Positions 37,883 to 47,629 of a stretch of 64,000 nt of DNA are shown here, piece by piece (positions within the stretch are counted from its first letter, which is position 1; every line of letters begins with the position of its first letter). The DNA lies in assembly GCA_034766995.1 (NCBI GenBank), contig CM068323.1, positions 24,450,346 through 24,514,345 of the forward strand. The letters are read 5' to 3'. The notes under the pieces were generated by a model, which had not been told where the DNA came from, did no database searches, and saw only the letters and a list, made by a program, of their open reading frames with translations. The position numbers and the translations under genes were made by a program. This stretch comes from Acanthacorydalis orientalis. Its lineage: Eukaryota; Arthropoda; Insecta; Megaloptera; Corydalidae.

Positions 37883-39126
37883 TTAGTTTATAACATCAAT
37901 TTACTGAATTTCAGACAGTCAGAGGTCGACTCCAATTGAGAAAGGTATTGTGCAAGATTTTACAAGTTCAGCTATTTGGAATTGACTAATATCCTTAAAC
38001 TGGTTTAAAATACTGAGTTATTGTTGTTTTTATTTTTTTTATGCCCTTTAACAGGATGGTATCCACAAAGATTTACATCTACTTTTTTATGACTTGAAGC
38101 TGGGACAAAATGCAATGGTATCAGGTGGAAATATCAATGGGGCTTTCGGAGAAGGGTCGACTAGCCAGATAAGAATTTAATTATGGTTCAAAAAATTTCT
38201 TTCCGGTAATATGAATCTCGATAATGAGACTCTAGGAAGGTACAAAACCGTTGTGAACGAAGAACATTTAAGAGCCATAGTGGAAGCTAATCCACATACA
38301 ACAGTTCGAACTCTCGCATGGGATTTGAGTGTTAATGTTATGACTGTTTCTCGTCATCTCGCTGCCATATGAAAGGTGAAATAGTTGGGATAAGTGGGTG
38401 CCGCACGCATTGACAGATGCTTAGAAACTGAGACTGAAGAAAAGAAACTGAGAGATTCGGAATGATAAAATTCAATTTTTAAATCGAATTATTACTTGTG
38501 ATGAAAAGTGGATTCTGTATGATAACAGAAAAAGATCTGGACAACGGTTAAATGCAAATGAAACACTAGGTCACACACCTAAGCAATCATTACACCAAAA
38601 TAAACTTACGGTTACTATGTGGTGGACAAATAAAGAAATAATCCATTATTTTTTAAAATTGCTGATTCATATTGTCGCGAAATCAACAACATGAATGAAA
38701 AATTAAAAACAAAACGGCCACTGCTAATCAATAGATATGGGCCGATACTATTGCAAGAGAATGCTGGACTATACACATCTCGAATCATAATTTCCAAATT
38801 AAATTCAATAAATTATGAAGTTTTACCGCATCCCTCTTATTTATCAGATTTTTCATCGACATGCTATCATCTTTTTCGCCACTTGGAATATTATTTAAGA
38901 AATAAAAAAAAATCTGAAACCAAACAGAAGTGATTCAAGGATTCGAAAACTTTACAAGTTCTAAAAATGTCTATTTTTATAAAAATGGGATAAACAATTT
39001 AATTTCTCGGTGGAAAAAAAACATTTACGCCGATGGAGCTTATTTTGATTAAATATATTTTATGTTAAAAATATTAAGTTTTAATTCTCACCTACAAATT
39101 CCGCAATTTCATATATTACACTCTAA
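37883..39126 (+). mobile_element. Mariner element, right inverted copy
   Basis: A full-length 1,244-bp element. The left end TTAGTTTATAACATC begins at 37,883 after a TA (37,881-37,882). The right end, complemented, starts TTAGAGTGTAATATATGAAA, and TA follows at 39,127-39,128. The two ends of the element have diverged from each other but still align. Homology with the left arm stops within a few bases of the outer terminal repeat. Confidence 0.9.
38055..39053 (+). pseudogene. Mariner transposase pseudogene (right copy)
   Basis: Translation in shifting frames gives recognisable mariner transposase segments in order: LLFYDLKLGQNA and GAFGEG near the N-terminus; VVNEEHLRAIVEANP and RTLAWDLSVN; WVPHALTDA; TCDEKWILYDN with the first catalytic Asp; RPLLINRYGPILLQENAG, where the second catalytic Asp is replaced by Glu; and LPHPSYLSDFSSTCYHLF, where the third Asp is replaced by Cys. 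It ends at AYFD plus stop. Several in-frame stops and at least two frame changes disable it. The DD34D Tc1/mariner family identity is firm; the subfamily is not assigned. Confidence 0.92.
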
Positions 39127-39129
39127 TAT

Positions 39130-39429
39130 TTCAAAAGATACAAGTATTTAGATTTAATTTTTGAAGCTTTGATTTTACTAATTGGCTTAAGAAATACCTG
39201 GATGAGAGAACTGGTAAACTTGTTATCTGAAATAAAACTTTTAAATTATGTAGGGGAGGTTCAGAGGTTAATAAGTATTACTGATAAAAATTGAGAAATA
39301 TTGAAAGGTTTAATAAAAATCATAAATGATTTTTATCTACTGAATTTTTTTTTTGTTATTCATTGGAGGATTAATTAAAAAATAACTGGATCAGACAAAT
39401 TATTTCAAGTTCAATTTTATTATCGGAGG
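39130..39429. repeat. Partial extra copy of repeat-family segment
   Basis: Bases about 39,307-39,420 (AAAAATCATAAATGATTTTT, TTATTCATTGGAGGATTAA, AATAACTGGATCAGACAAA) match the internal part of the direct duplication at 39,755-39,870. A truncated family member therefore lies between the palindrome and the duplication. The first 170 bases show no recognised feature. Confidence 0.6.
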
Positions 39430-39437
39430 GCGATTGA

Positions 39438-39707
39438 GGACGCAATCGAAGACACAATCGAAGACTCGAACGATACTCGGCATTACTTTTACTACTTTTC
39501 GCGCACGCACAGAATTCTCAGAGATATCATTTTGTTTTAGACGAATTCGATGACAAATTATTTTTAAAAACAACACGAACTGACGGTTCTGAGTCGTTTT
39601 ATAAACGCGACCGGCGTCGCTACCAAACCGAGACCGCATTAGAGATGGTCGAACGGTATGAGGAGAGCATTTTTTCTAATTTAATCAATCGATCCGTGAT
39701 GGATTGA
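39438..39707 (+). CDS. Candidate small frame with hydrophobic leader, copy A
   Basis: A frame of about 90 codons, open from after TGA at 39,435-39,437 to a stop at 39,705-39,707, without an ATG. From about residue 12 it reads RYSALLLLLFAHAQ, which resembles a signal-peptide core with an AHA cleavage-like end, then a charged segment VLDEFDDKLFLKTTRTDG and SESFYKR. Against copy B, all five changes in the segment LDEF...FYKR are at third codon positions and a 12-base indel keeps frame, but upstream changes are mostly replacements. Some third-position changes are ordinary CpG decay. Lack of a start codon and residence in a repeat argue against a real gene. Confidence 0.15.
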   Translation, partial: GRNRRHNRRLERYSALLLLLFAHAQNSQRYHFVLDEFDDKLFLKTTRTDGSESFYKRDRRRYQTETALEMVERYEESIFSNLINRSVMD

Positions 39708-39716
39708 TTAAATTAG
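39676..39716. repeat. Hairpin in duplication copy A
   Basis: CTAATTTAATCAATC, an 11-nt loop, GATTGATTAAATTAG: perfect 15-bp arms. Copy B keeps a related hairpin at 43,073-43,113 with two arm mismatches and an extended stem toward the loop. Confidence 0.75.
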
Positions 39717-39839
39717 AAGTCAGCCTGTATTGTTCTCATGAATGACAATGAGAACTTTAAAAATCATAAATACAAGTTTTATCTATTGAAGTCAAGTTTT
39801 TTAGTCATTCATTGGTGAAATAAATTAAAAAATGACTGG

Positions 39840-40560
39840 ATCAGACAAAAAGTTTAAAGTTCAAATGGTTGAAAAGAAGAAAGAGAAGAAAAGAATTTAT
39901 TGAAAAATGACTTGTGTTGAATGACCTCTGAACCATTTATGTATAAAAGAAGGAATTATTGAAGTGACAAATTAGATAATCGAGAAAGTGATTGTCGATG
40001 TAGAAAAAATTAGAAAATTTACTAACAAATATGTCATTCGAAAAATTATTATATAAAGAAAGAGGAGAAATTAATTGAAAAAGGATTCATGTTGAGTGAT
40101 CTCTGATATATTTATGTACATAAAAATAAATTATTGAATCAGAAAATGAGAAAAAATAGAAGTGATTGTTGATATAACAGACTTGAAAATTTATTGACAA
40201 ATAACTGTCATCAGAGATGTTGTTTAAAATTCAATTTTTGTGAGGAAAGAAGTTTAGTGAAAAATAGTTGTATGTTGAACGATATCTGATCTATTTATGT
40301 ACATAAAAATAAATTATTGAATCAGCAAATCAGAAAATCGTTTAACAGGTTGTCGATGTAGTAGAATGTTGAAAGTATTATTGAAAAAATACAGTTATCT
40401 AAGAAATTGTTCATAGATCAATTTCGTGAAAAAGAAGAGACATTTATTGAAAAAAATATTTTGGGTGTTCTGTCAACTATAAATATTTATAAAAACAAAA
40501 TATTGAAACTAAAAATCAGAAAATCAACAATCTGATTATGGATCCAATAGATATTTGAAA
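39840..40560 (+). repeat. Degenerate tandem units of about 180 bp (copy A)
   Basis: GTTGAATGACCTCTGAACCA and its relatives start at about 39,915, 40,091, 40,274 and 40,461 (spacings 176, 183, 187). Each is followed by ATTTATGTA...ATTATTGAA and a GATAATCG or GAAAATCG motif. The units have diverged strongly from each other but are conserved between duplication copies, so they are older than the 3.2 kb duplication. Confidence 0.7.
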
Positions 40561-41424
40561 ATCTATATCTTTTCAGTCAGATGTAAATCTTAGATGAATG
40601 AATTTACTATGGAAAAAAACCTGTCAGTTCATACAAGGGTAGTTATGCTGTTTGTATACTATTTAGCTTGGTGGTGATGTTGACAGAACTTAATGTTATT
40701 GGAAAGTAAGAAATTTATATGAGAATAGATTAATACATTTGGAAACGAGTTATTCATTGAAATATCATTATTATATTTGATTTGACTATTTGTAGTATTG
40801 TTAGATATTTTGCGAAAGTTTTTGAACCTTTATATGTTCAATGAAAGAAATATCAAGAAAAGAAAATCGATGAATTATCTGAAGAATGGTAATTGAAATT
40901 TCTGGTAGTTTATTAAATGATAAAAATTAAAAACATTATCGTTTTTGAAAAGAACTGACAGGTGATTGAAGCGAATTAAATATTATTAAAAAAATTAAGT
41001 GACTGAACTCTACATAGTTTCCTTGACAGCTGAAATAAAATGTTATTAGAAAATATATCATTTAAAAAAATATGAATTTACCATTTTTACCTAACGAATC
41101 CATCGATGGTAGACACTTTACACTGAATACACTCCGCGAATTTAATCAAAACTAAATTAACCATTTAACCAGAATCCAGAAGTATATACGATTTGTATGA
41201 ACATATTTGTAAGCAGCAATTACGATTTTCATAACTCTCTTTCGATCGTTAATCGAATCGATAGAAAGCTGAATACATCTAGTATTCATAAAAGTCATAC
41301 ACATTTTGTCTTCCGTTTAATAGTTTGCCATTTTGATTAAATTAAATTTTATCAGATTTCAATGAAATGTGATCTATTTTTTGATCTACTTTATGTTGAA
41401 TGATATTTGATCAAATTTGATATA

Positions 41425-41465
<41 letters not shown>

Positions 41466-41575
41466 TTCAAATTTAAAATGTTTACTAGTCTGATAAAACA
41501 AATCGAGTTAACTGTATGCACTAACTGAACTTAAATAACTATGTATATATATATATACATATACATATACATATA

Positions 41576-41790
41576 CGTACTGTGCAACGCAAACGCAATT
41601 TCGGGAATCACACATTAACCAAATAAATTATGTATCAAAGGCGAATAAAACATACAAGATTCCAAAACGCGTTATCACTTGTATTAGAATCTTAATATGT
41701 AGATTCTGTTATGAAGCATAATTGATCTGATTACCAAACACACATGGCAATGGTACGATTTGTACCATTACCCCACAATCCATGGCGAGG
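41576..41790 (+). repeat. Repeat-family leader, copy 2
   Basis: GTACTGTGCAACGCAAACGC opens this copy after a TA/CATA run. It aligns base for base with the leader at 30,807 with scattered changes and is almost identical to that at 44,966. It ends at CCATGGCGAGGGATTGAAG. Confidence 0.85.
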
Positions 41791-42639
41791 GATTGAAGTT
41801 AAATATGAAAACAAAATTAAACTACTTTAAATCGACTAAAAACAAAACTTAAACATCAAATAAAAGCTACAATCAAAAAAGTAAAATTGAAACAAAATAA
41901 AACTATTACTAATTCATTAAAAACAAATCAATACTAATATTAAAAATATTAAAAGCAAAAAATTAACATAACAACCAAAAAACTAATTGAAATCAACAAA
42001 AAAAATAAATTTACTGAATCGACAAAGCAAAAAAGCTACTTTAAAGTACAGCAAACAAAAAAGAGATTGAAGTTCTGGGACCTGAAAGAGAAAACATGAA
42101 AAGAAAAAAACAATAAGCTAGGACTCGAAATCCATTTGATCCGAGCCACTCCTACACTACACCTGCTACAAGGTGAGACGACATATACAACCCGTGAAGC
42201 GGATTAATTATATGCGTTCCTAATCTAAGCTGCACGACGGGCAGCCTTATCCTAACACCTGAAAATCATGTGTAGAAAAATCGTGGAGTCGAAGGCTTCA
42301 ACTTCGCTTTACAGCATTTCATCCACCCCGAAAGCTCCATGCGTCGATCACAAAACTGATAATCGTTCAATATAACATCTCATATATTGAAGACCATCAG
42401 TCTTGAAACCAACCTAATTTGTGAAAATAAATAATAAGTATCCCATCCACACACATACAGCTGATATCGTTTCAGTAATTAAATATTAAAATGAATGTCG
42501 AATTGTTTTAAACATTTTTTTTCAAAACGATATCAGTGGAAACTCACTGACATAGTAATGGAAAACACGATGGAAATTGCGTTGGTTGACACAGTAAAAA
42601 ATAATTCGATTGTAAAAACCTGGTGTCGATTATATCCTT

Positions 42640-42852
42640 CATACAAACTGATTCTCCACACAATCTGCTCGCCGGTCAGCTCTCCATCTCGGACAGGAAC
42701 CACAGAACACTTATTTGAAACGAATATACTATATACTATTTTTTAACGAACGGTCGTACGTCCGATCTGATTATCAAAAAGCAAACACTCCCGGGTGCCT
42801 CTCCTCCTGCGGGACTTCGTCGCGCGCGCGCCCGTGCAAGCCACCTGGACAG
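42640..42852. other. Unique GC-rich spacer between duplication copies
   Basis: 213 bp with no counterpart after copy B. It is unusually GC-rich for the window, with a CGCGCGCGCG run at 42,821-42,830 and CCCGGGTGCC at 42,790-42,799. A frame open from 42,719 continues into copy B. The origin is unknown. Confidence 0.6.
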
Positions 42853-42856
42853 GAGA

Positions 42857-43039
42857 TTGAGGCGCAATCGAAGACGCGAACGATACTCGGCATTACTTTT
42901 ACTACTTTTCGCGTATACACAGAATCCTCAAAGAGATCATTCTGTTTTAGACGAATTCGATGAGAAATTATTTTTAAAAACGACACGAACGGACGGCTCC
43001 GAGTCGTTTTATAAACGCTACCGAACCGAGACGTTATGA
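42857..43039 (+). CDS. Candidate small frame with hydrophobic leader, copy B
   Basis: The counterpart of the copy A frame: RYSALLLLLFAYTQ, then VLDEFDEKLFLKTTRTDG and SESFYKRYRTETL before a stop at 43,039. The frame is open upstream to 42,719 but contains no ATG. Relative to copy A it lacks a 12-base in-frame segment and then ends early because of a frame-changing difference. The coding status is doubtful for the same reasons. Confidence 0.13.
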   Translation: MRRNRRRERYSALLLLLFAYTQNPQRDHSVLDEFDEKLFLKTTRTDGSESFYKRYRTETL

Positions 43040-43249
43040 GAGACGACTGAACGATATGAGGAGCGCTTTTTTCTAATTTAATCAACCGATCCGTGATCGA
43101 TCGATTAAATTAGAAATCAGCTGTGTTGTTCTCATGAATGACAATGAGAACTTTAAAAAGCATAAATAGAAATTTTATCTATTGAAGTTTTTTTTGGTCA
43201 TTCATTGGTGAAATAAATTAAAAAATGATTGGATCAGACGAACCGTTTA

Positions 43250-43930
43250 AGGTTCAAATGGTTAAAAAGAAGAAAGAGGAATTTATCGAAAAGTGACTTG
43301 TGTTGAATGACCTCTGAACCATTTATGTATAAAAGAAGGAAATATTGAAGTGACAAATTAGATAATCGAGAAAGTGATTGTCGATGTAATAAAAATTAGA
43401 AAATTTATTAACAAATATGTCATTCGAGAAATTTCTGTATGAAGAAAGAAGAGAAATTAATTGAAAAAGGATTCATGTTGAGTGATCTCCGACATATTTA
43501 TGTACTTAAAAATTAATTCTTGAATCAGAAAATGAGAAAAAGTAGAAGTGATTGTTGATATAACAGAGACTTGAAAATTTATTGACAAATGTCATCTGAG
43601 ATGTTTAAAGTTCAATTTTTGTTTGTAAAGAAGTTTAATGAAAAATAGTTTTATGTTGAACGATATCTGATCTATTTATGTACATAAAAACAAATTATTG
43701 AATCAGCAATTCAGAAAATCGTTTGACAGGTTGTCGATTTAGTAGAATCTTGAAAGTATTATTAAAAAAATACAGTTATCTAAGAAATTGTTCATAGATC
43801 AATTTCGTGAAAAAGAAGAGAAATTTATTAAAAAAAAATTATTTTGGGTGTTCTGTCAACTATAAATATTTATAAAAACAAAATATTGAAACTAAAAATC
43901 AGAAAATCGACAATCTGATTATGGATCCAA
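43250..43930 (+). repeat. Degenerate tandem units of about 180 bp (copy B)
   Basis: The same four-unit series as in copy A, with GTTGAATGACCTCTGAACC near 43,300 and GTTGAACGATATCTGATCTA near 43,655, followed by the TTGGGTGTTCTGTCAACTAT unit near 43,845. Confidence 0.7.
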
Positions 43931-44793
43931 TAGATATGTGAAAATCTATATCTTTTCAGTCAGATGTAAATTTTAGATGAATGAATTTACTATGGAAAAA
44001 AACCTGTCAGTTCATACAAGGGTAGTTATGCTGTTTGTATACTATTTAGCTTGGTGGTGATGTTGACAGAACTTAATGTTATTGGAAAGTAAGAAATTTA
44101 TATGAGAATAGATTAATACATTTGGAAACGAGTTATTCATTGAAATATCAGTATTATATTTGATTTGAGTATTTGTAGTATTGTTGCGAAAGTTTTTGAA
44201 TCTTTATATGTTCAATGAAAGAAATATCAAGAAAAGAAAATCGATGAATTATCTGAAGAATGGTAATTGAAATTTCTGGTAGTTTATTAAATGATAAAAA
44301 TTAAAAACATTATCGTTTTTGAAAAGAACTGACAGGTGATTGAAGCGAATTAAATATTATTAAAAAAATTAAGTGACTGAACTCTACATAGTTTCCTTGA
44401 CAGCTGAAATAAAATGTTATTAGAAAATATATCATTTAAAAAAATATGAATTTACCATTTTTACCTAACGAATCCATCGATGGTAGACACTTTACACTGA
44501 ATACACTCCGCGAATTTAATCAAAACTAAATTAACCATTTAACCAGAATCCAGAAGTATATACGATTTGTATGAACATATTTGTAAGCAGCAATTACGAT
44601 TTTCATAACTCTCTTTCGATCGTTAATCGAATCGATAGAAAGCTGAATACATCTAGTATTCATAAAAGTCATACACATTTTGTCTTCCGTTTAATAGTTT
44701 GCCATTTTGATTAAATTAAATTTTATCAGATTTCAATGAAATGTGATCTATTTTTTGATCTACTTTATGTCGAATGATATTTGATCAAATTTG

Positions 44794-44825
<32 letters not shown>

Positions 44826-44898
44826 TTCAAATTTAAAATGTTTACTAGTCTGATAAAACAAATCGAGTTAACTGTATGCACTAACTGAACTTAAATAA

Positions 44899-44954
<56 letters not shown>

Positions 44955-44965
44955 CATATACATAT

Positions 44966-45180
44966 ACGTACTGTGCAACGCAAACGCAATTTCGGGAATC
45001 ACACATTAACCAAATAAATTATGTATCAAAGGCGAATAAAACATACAAGATTCCAAAACGCGTTATCACTTGTATTAGAATCTTAATATGTAGATTCTGT
45101 TATGAAGCATAATTGATCTGATTACCAAACACACATGGCAATGGTACGATTTGTACCATTACCCCACAATCCATGGCGAG
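44966..45180 (+). repeat. Repeat-family leader, copy 3
   Basis: GTACTGTGCAACGCAAACGC again follows a long TA array (44,902-44,966). It is almost identical to copy 2. Confidence 0.85.
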
Positions 45181-46029
45181 GGATTGAAGTTAAATATGAA
45201 AACAAAATTAAACTACTTTAAATCGACTAAAAACAAAACTTAAACATCAAATAAAAGCTACAATCAAAAAAGTAAAATTGAAACAAAATAAAACTATTAC
45301 TAATTCATTAAAAACAAATCAATACTAATATTAAAAATATTAAAAGCAAAAAATTAACATAACAACCAAAAAACTAACTGAAATCAACAAAAAAAATAAA
45401 TTTACTGAATCGACAAAGCAAAAAAGCTACTTTAAAGTACAGCAAACAAAAAAGAGATTGAAGTTCTGGGACCTGAAAGAGAAAACATGAAAAGAAAAAA
45501 ACAATAAGCTAGGACTCGAAATCCATTTGATCCGAGCCACTCCTACACTACACCTGCTACAAGGTGAGACGACATATACAACCCGTGAAGCGGATTAATT
45601 ATATGCGTTCCTAATCTAAGCTGCACGACGGGCAGCCTTATCCTAACACCTGAAAATCATGTGTAGAAAAATCGTGGAGTCGAAGGCTTCAACTTCGCTT
45701 TACAGCATTTCATCCACCCCGAAAGCTCCATGCGTCGATCACAAAACTGATAATCGTTCAATATAACATCTCATATATTGAAGACCATCAGTCTTGAAAC
45801 CAACCTAATTTGTGAAAATAAATAATAAGTATCCCATCCACACACATACAGCTGATATCGTTTCAGTAATTAAATATTAAAATGAATGTCGAATTGTTTT
45901 AAACATTTTTTTTCAAAACGATATCAGTGGAAACTCACTGAGATAGTAAAGGAAAACACGATGGAATTGCGTTGGTTGACACAGTAAAAAATAATTAGAT
46001 TGTAAAAACCTGGTGTCGATTATATCCTT

Positions 46030-46150
46030 TGCACTGATGATCCTTCACACTGAACATACTGATGCTTCTTCGCACTAAACACAATATTGCCCTTTCAACA
46101 CTAAACACACTAATGCTTCTTTACACTACACAGCGATGCTTCTTGATACG
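46030..46150 (+). repeat. Small imperfect minisatellite
   Basis: About five loose units built on GATGCTTCTT...CACTAAACACA follow at roughly 20-35 base intervals. Examples are CTGATGCTTCTTCGCACTAA, CTAATGCTTCTTTACACTAC and CGATGCTTCTTGATACG. The series starts exactly where duplication copy B ends and is absent after copy A. Confidence 0.65.
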
Positions 46151-47629
46151 ATCCTTACACACTGTAAAAATAAACATCTATTAGTTATGAATATATCAAA
46201 AAATAATATTTTCTGGCTTATCTTAATATTATCTTATAAAATTTTCTTTATTTTCTCTGTCTTTTGTTGAGCTTTTAACTTTGAGCTTTTAATTTTTAAA
46301 AAACAAATATGTGAAAAAAATATAATTCAAAGAAAAGATAATTCATAGTTCAAAGAATAACTTTTTACAACTACTAATTAATTGATTTTTGGAGAAATAA
46401 ATTTAAATTCGAAAAAATTCAATAAATAAATGATGAATGTTGAACTTCAATTCAGCAAATACTAAATTAATTTTTAAATATATTAAAAATTGTTAGGAAA
46501 TTTGATCATATTCAAAGCTTTAATTTTCATCTTAAAAAATTAAACTGAGATGTTTCATTTTTATTAAACACTTAATTTGTGCTATTCGCCGTTGGCTTCA
46601 AATAAAATGAGACATGTTTCGTTTCATTTTAATGAATATATAATATGATAATTAAAAAAATAAGTCATTTTTAAAAACGCTATTAAAAAAATAAAAATAT
46701 AGTCTATAATTAACTCAATATTAGATAAAAGAATCTAATATGGTGCTTCTACGAATATTAACGTAAATCAAGTGTAATTTAATCGTTTATCGTCTTTTTA
46801 TAAAAAGAAATATTACAAACTAACATCCACTTATCAACGCAAATATGGCGGCAAAGTGTCAGTTTATATATATTTCATTTAATGTTTTGAATTCAGAACA
46901 ATAAAAAAATATTCTACCTTCATAACATCTCAGTATGATAAACCACTGAAGATTTCAACAAATCGCGTAAAAAAGATCACTTAAAATTAATTAAAATCAG
47001 AGTAAGTTGATTTAAACTCAAAGCAACCCCACATCAACGAAGGCCAACTGCAAACTGAACATCCAGGAAGAACCGCGGGACTGAATGACTCCAATATGGC
47101 GTCCAAACAACAAGATTAAAAATGATTTTTAAATTTATTTCAACTCAAATTTGACTTTTTAGACGTAATATACATAAAATTTTGCACAGATTCCCAAGAA
47201 ATTATTATTGACTTTAAGTTGGCTCAATTTAATGAATGACCGACGATTAATAAATCAAAAAGATTATTTTTTAATATATAATAGACTATATAATGGATGA
47301 TCGTGGACCTCTACAACTTTGTCATCCAACATGGCTGACAAGTTTGTAATTCAAGATGCCTGACAGAACTTCGATTATTTAATATAATGTACAAAATATA
47401 TTGAATCTCATCGCAGTATATTTATACATGACCAATTATTAAATTCATATTCAAGAATTAATTCTGAAATCTTAGATTTAATGTCTGATTGAAACTCGTT
47501 CATATTTCATCAGTTTGATTTATAATAAAAAAATTAAACCGTAATATTTAAAAAAAAACATATCGGAAGATTCATCTTTGTTTTTCGATTAAACACCAGA
47601 ACATTTAAGCAGAGTAATTATTCAAAAAA
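46151..47629. other. AT-rich stretch with three ATGGC phrases
   Basis: No gene is recognised. AATATGGCGGC (about 46,843-46,853), AATATGGCGTC (about 47,093-47,103) and AACATGGCTGA (about 47,329-47,339) recur at roughly 240-base spacing. They may be vestiges of a tandem repeat, or sites of the Pho/YY1 type (core GCCAT). Otherwise the DNA is low-complexity. Confidence 0.4.

Larger units (their letters stand above)
36607..39129 (+). repeat. Right arm of 5.6 kb palindrome
   Basis: Reverse complement of 33,521-36,031. Its inner part (about 36,905-37,466) is clearly related to 40,870-41,340 and 44,220-44,710 in the direct duplication. It carries the same GATGGTAGACACTT, CACTCCGCGAATTTAATC and CATCTAGTATTCATAAAA phrases, followed by a GCGAGGGAATAAAGGTAATT block related to the tandem array. 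The palindrome was therefore formed from local family sequence. Confidence 0.95.
39430..42639 (+). repeat. 3.2 kb direct duplication, copy A
   Basis: Nearly the same sequence is present at 42,853-46,029. Parts in order: a CpG-rich segment (39,430-39,675), a 15-bp hairpin (39,676-39,716), four degenerate units of about 180 bp, a block shared with the palindrome arms (40,870-41,340), TA-rich DNA, the leader (41,576-41,790), about one unit of the 349-bp repeat type, and a tail with ATCCGAGCCACTCCTACACT. It ends after GGTGTCGATTATATCCTT. It is not a recognised transposon; no terminal repeat or target duplication was identified. Confidence 0.92.
42853..46029 (+). repeat. 3.2 kb direct duplication, copy B
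   Basis: Same order of parts as copy A. Identity is visibly uneven. The first 1.1 kb differs from copy A at many positions and by indels, whereas from about 44,200 onward (matching about 40,840 onward) the two are almost identical except for TA-array length (44,793-44,820 and 44,902-44,966). Copy B ends at GGTGTCGATTATATCCTT (46,029). Confidence 0.92.
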
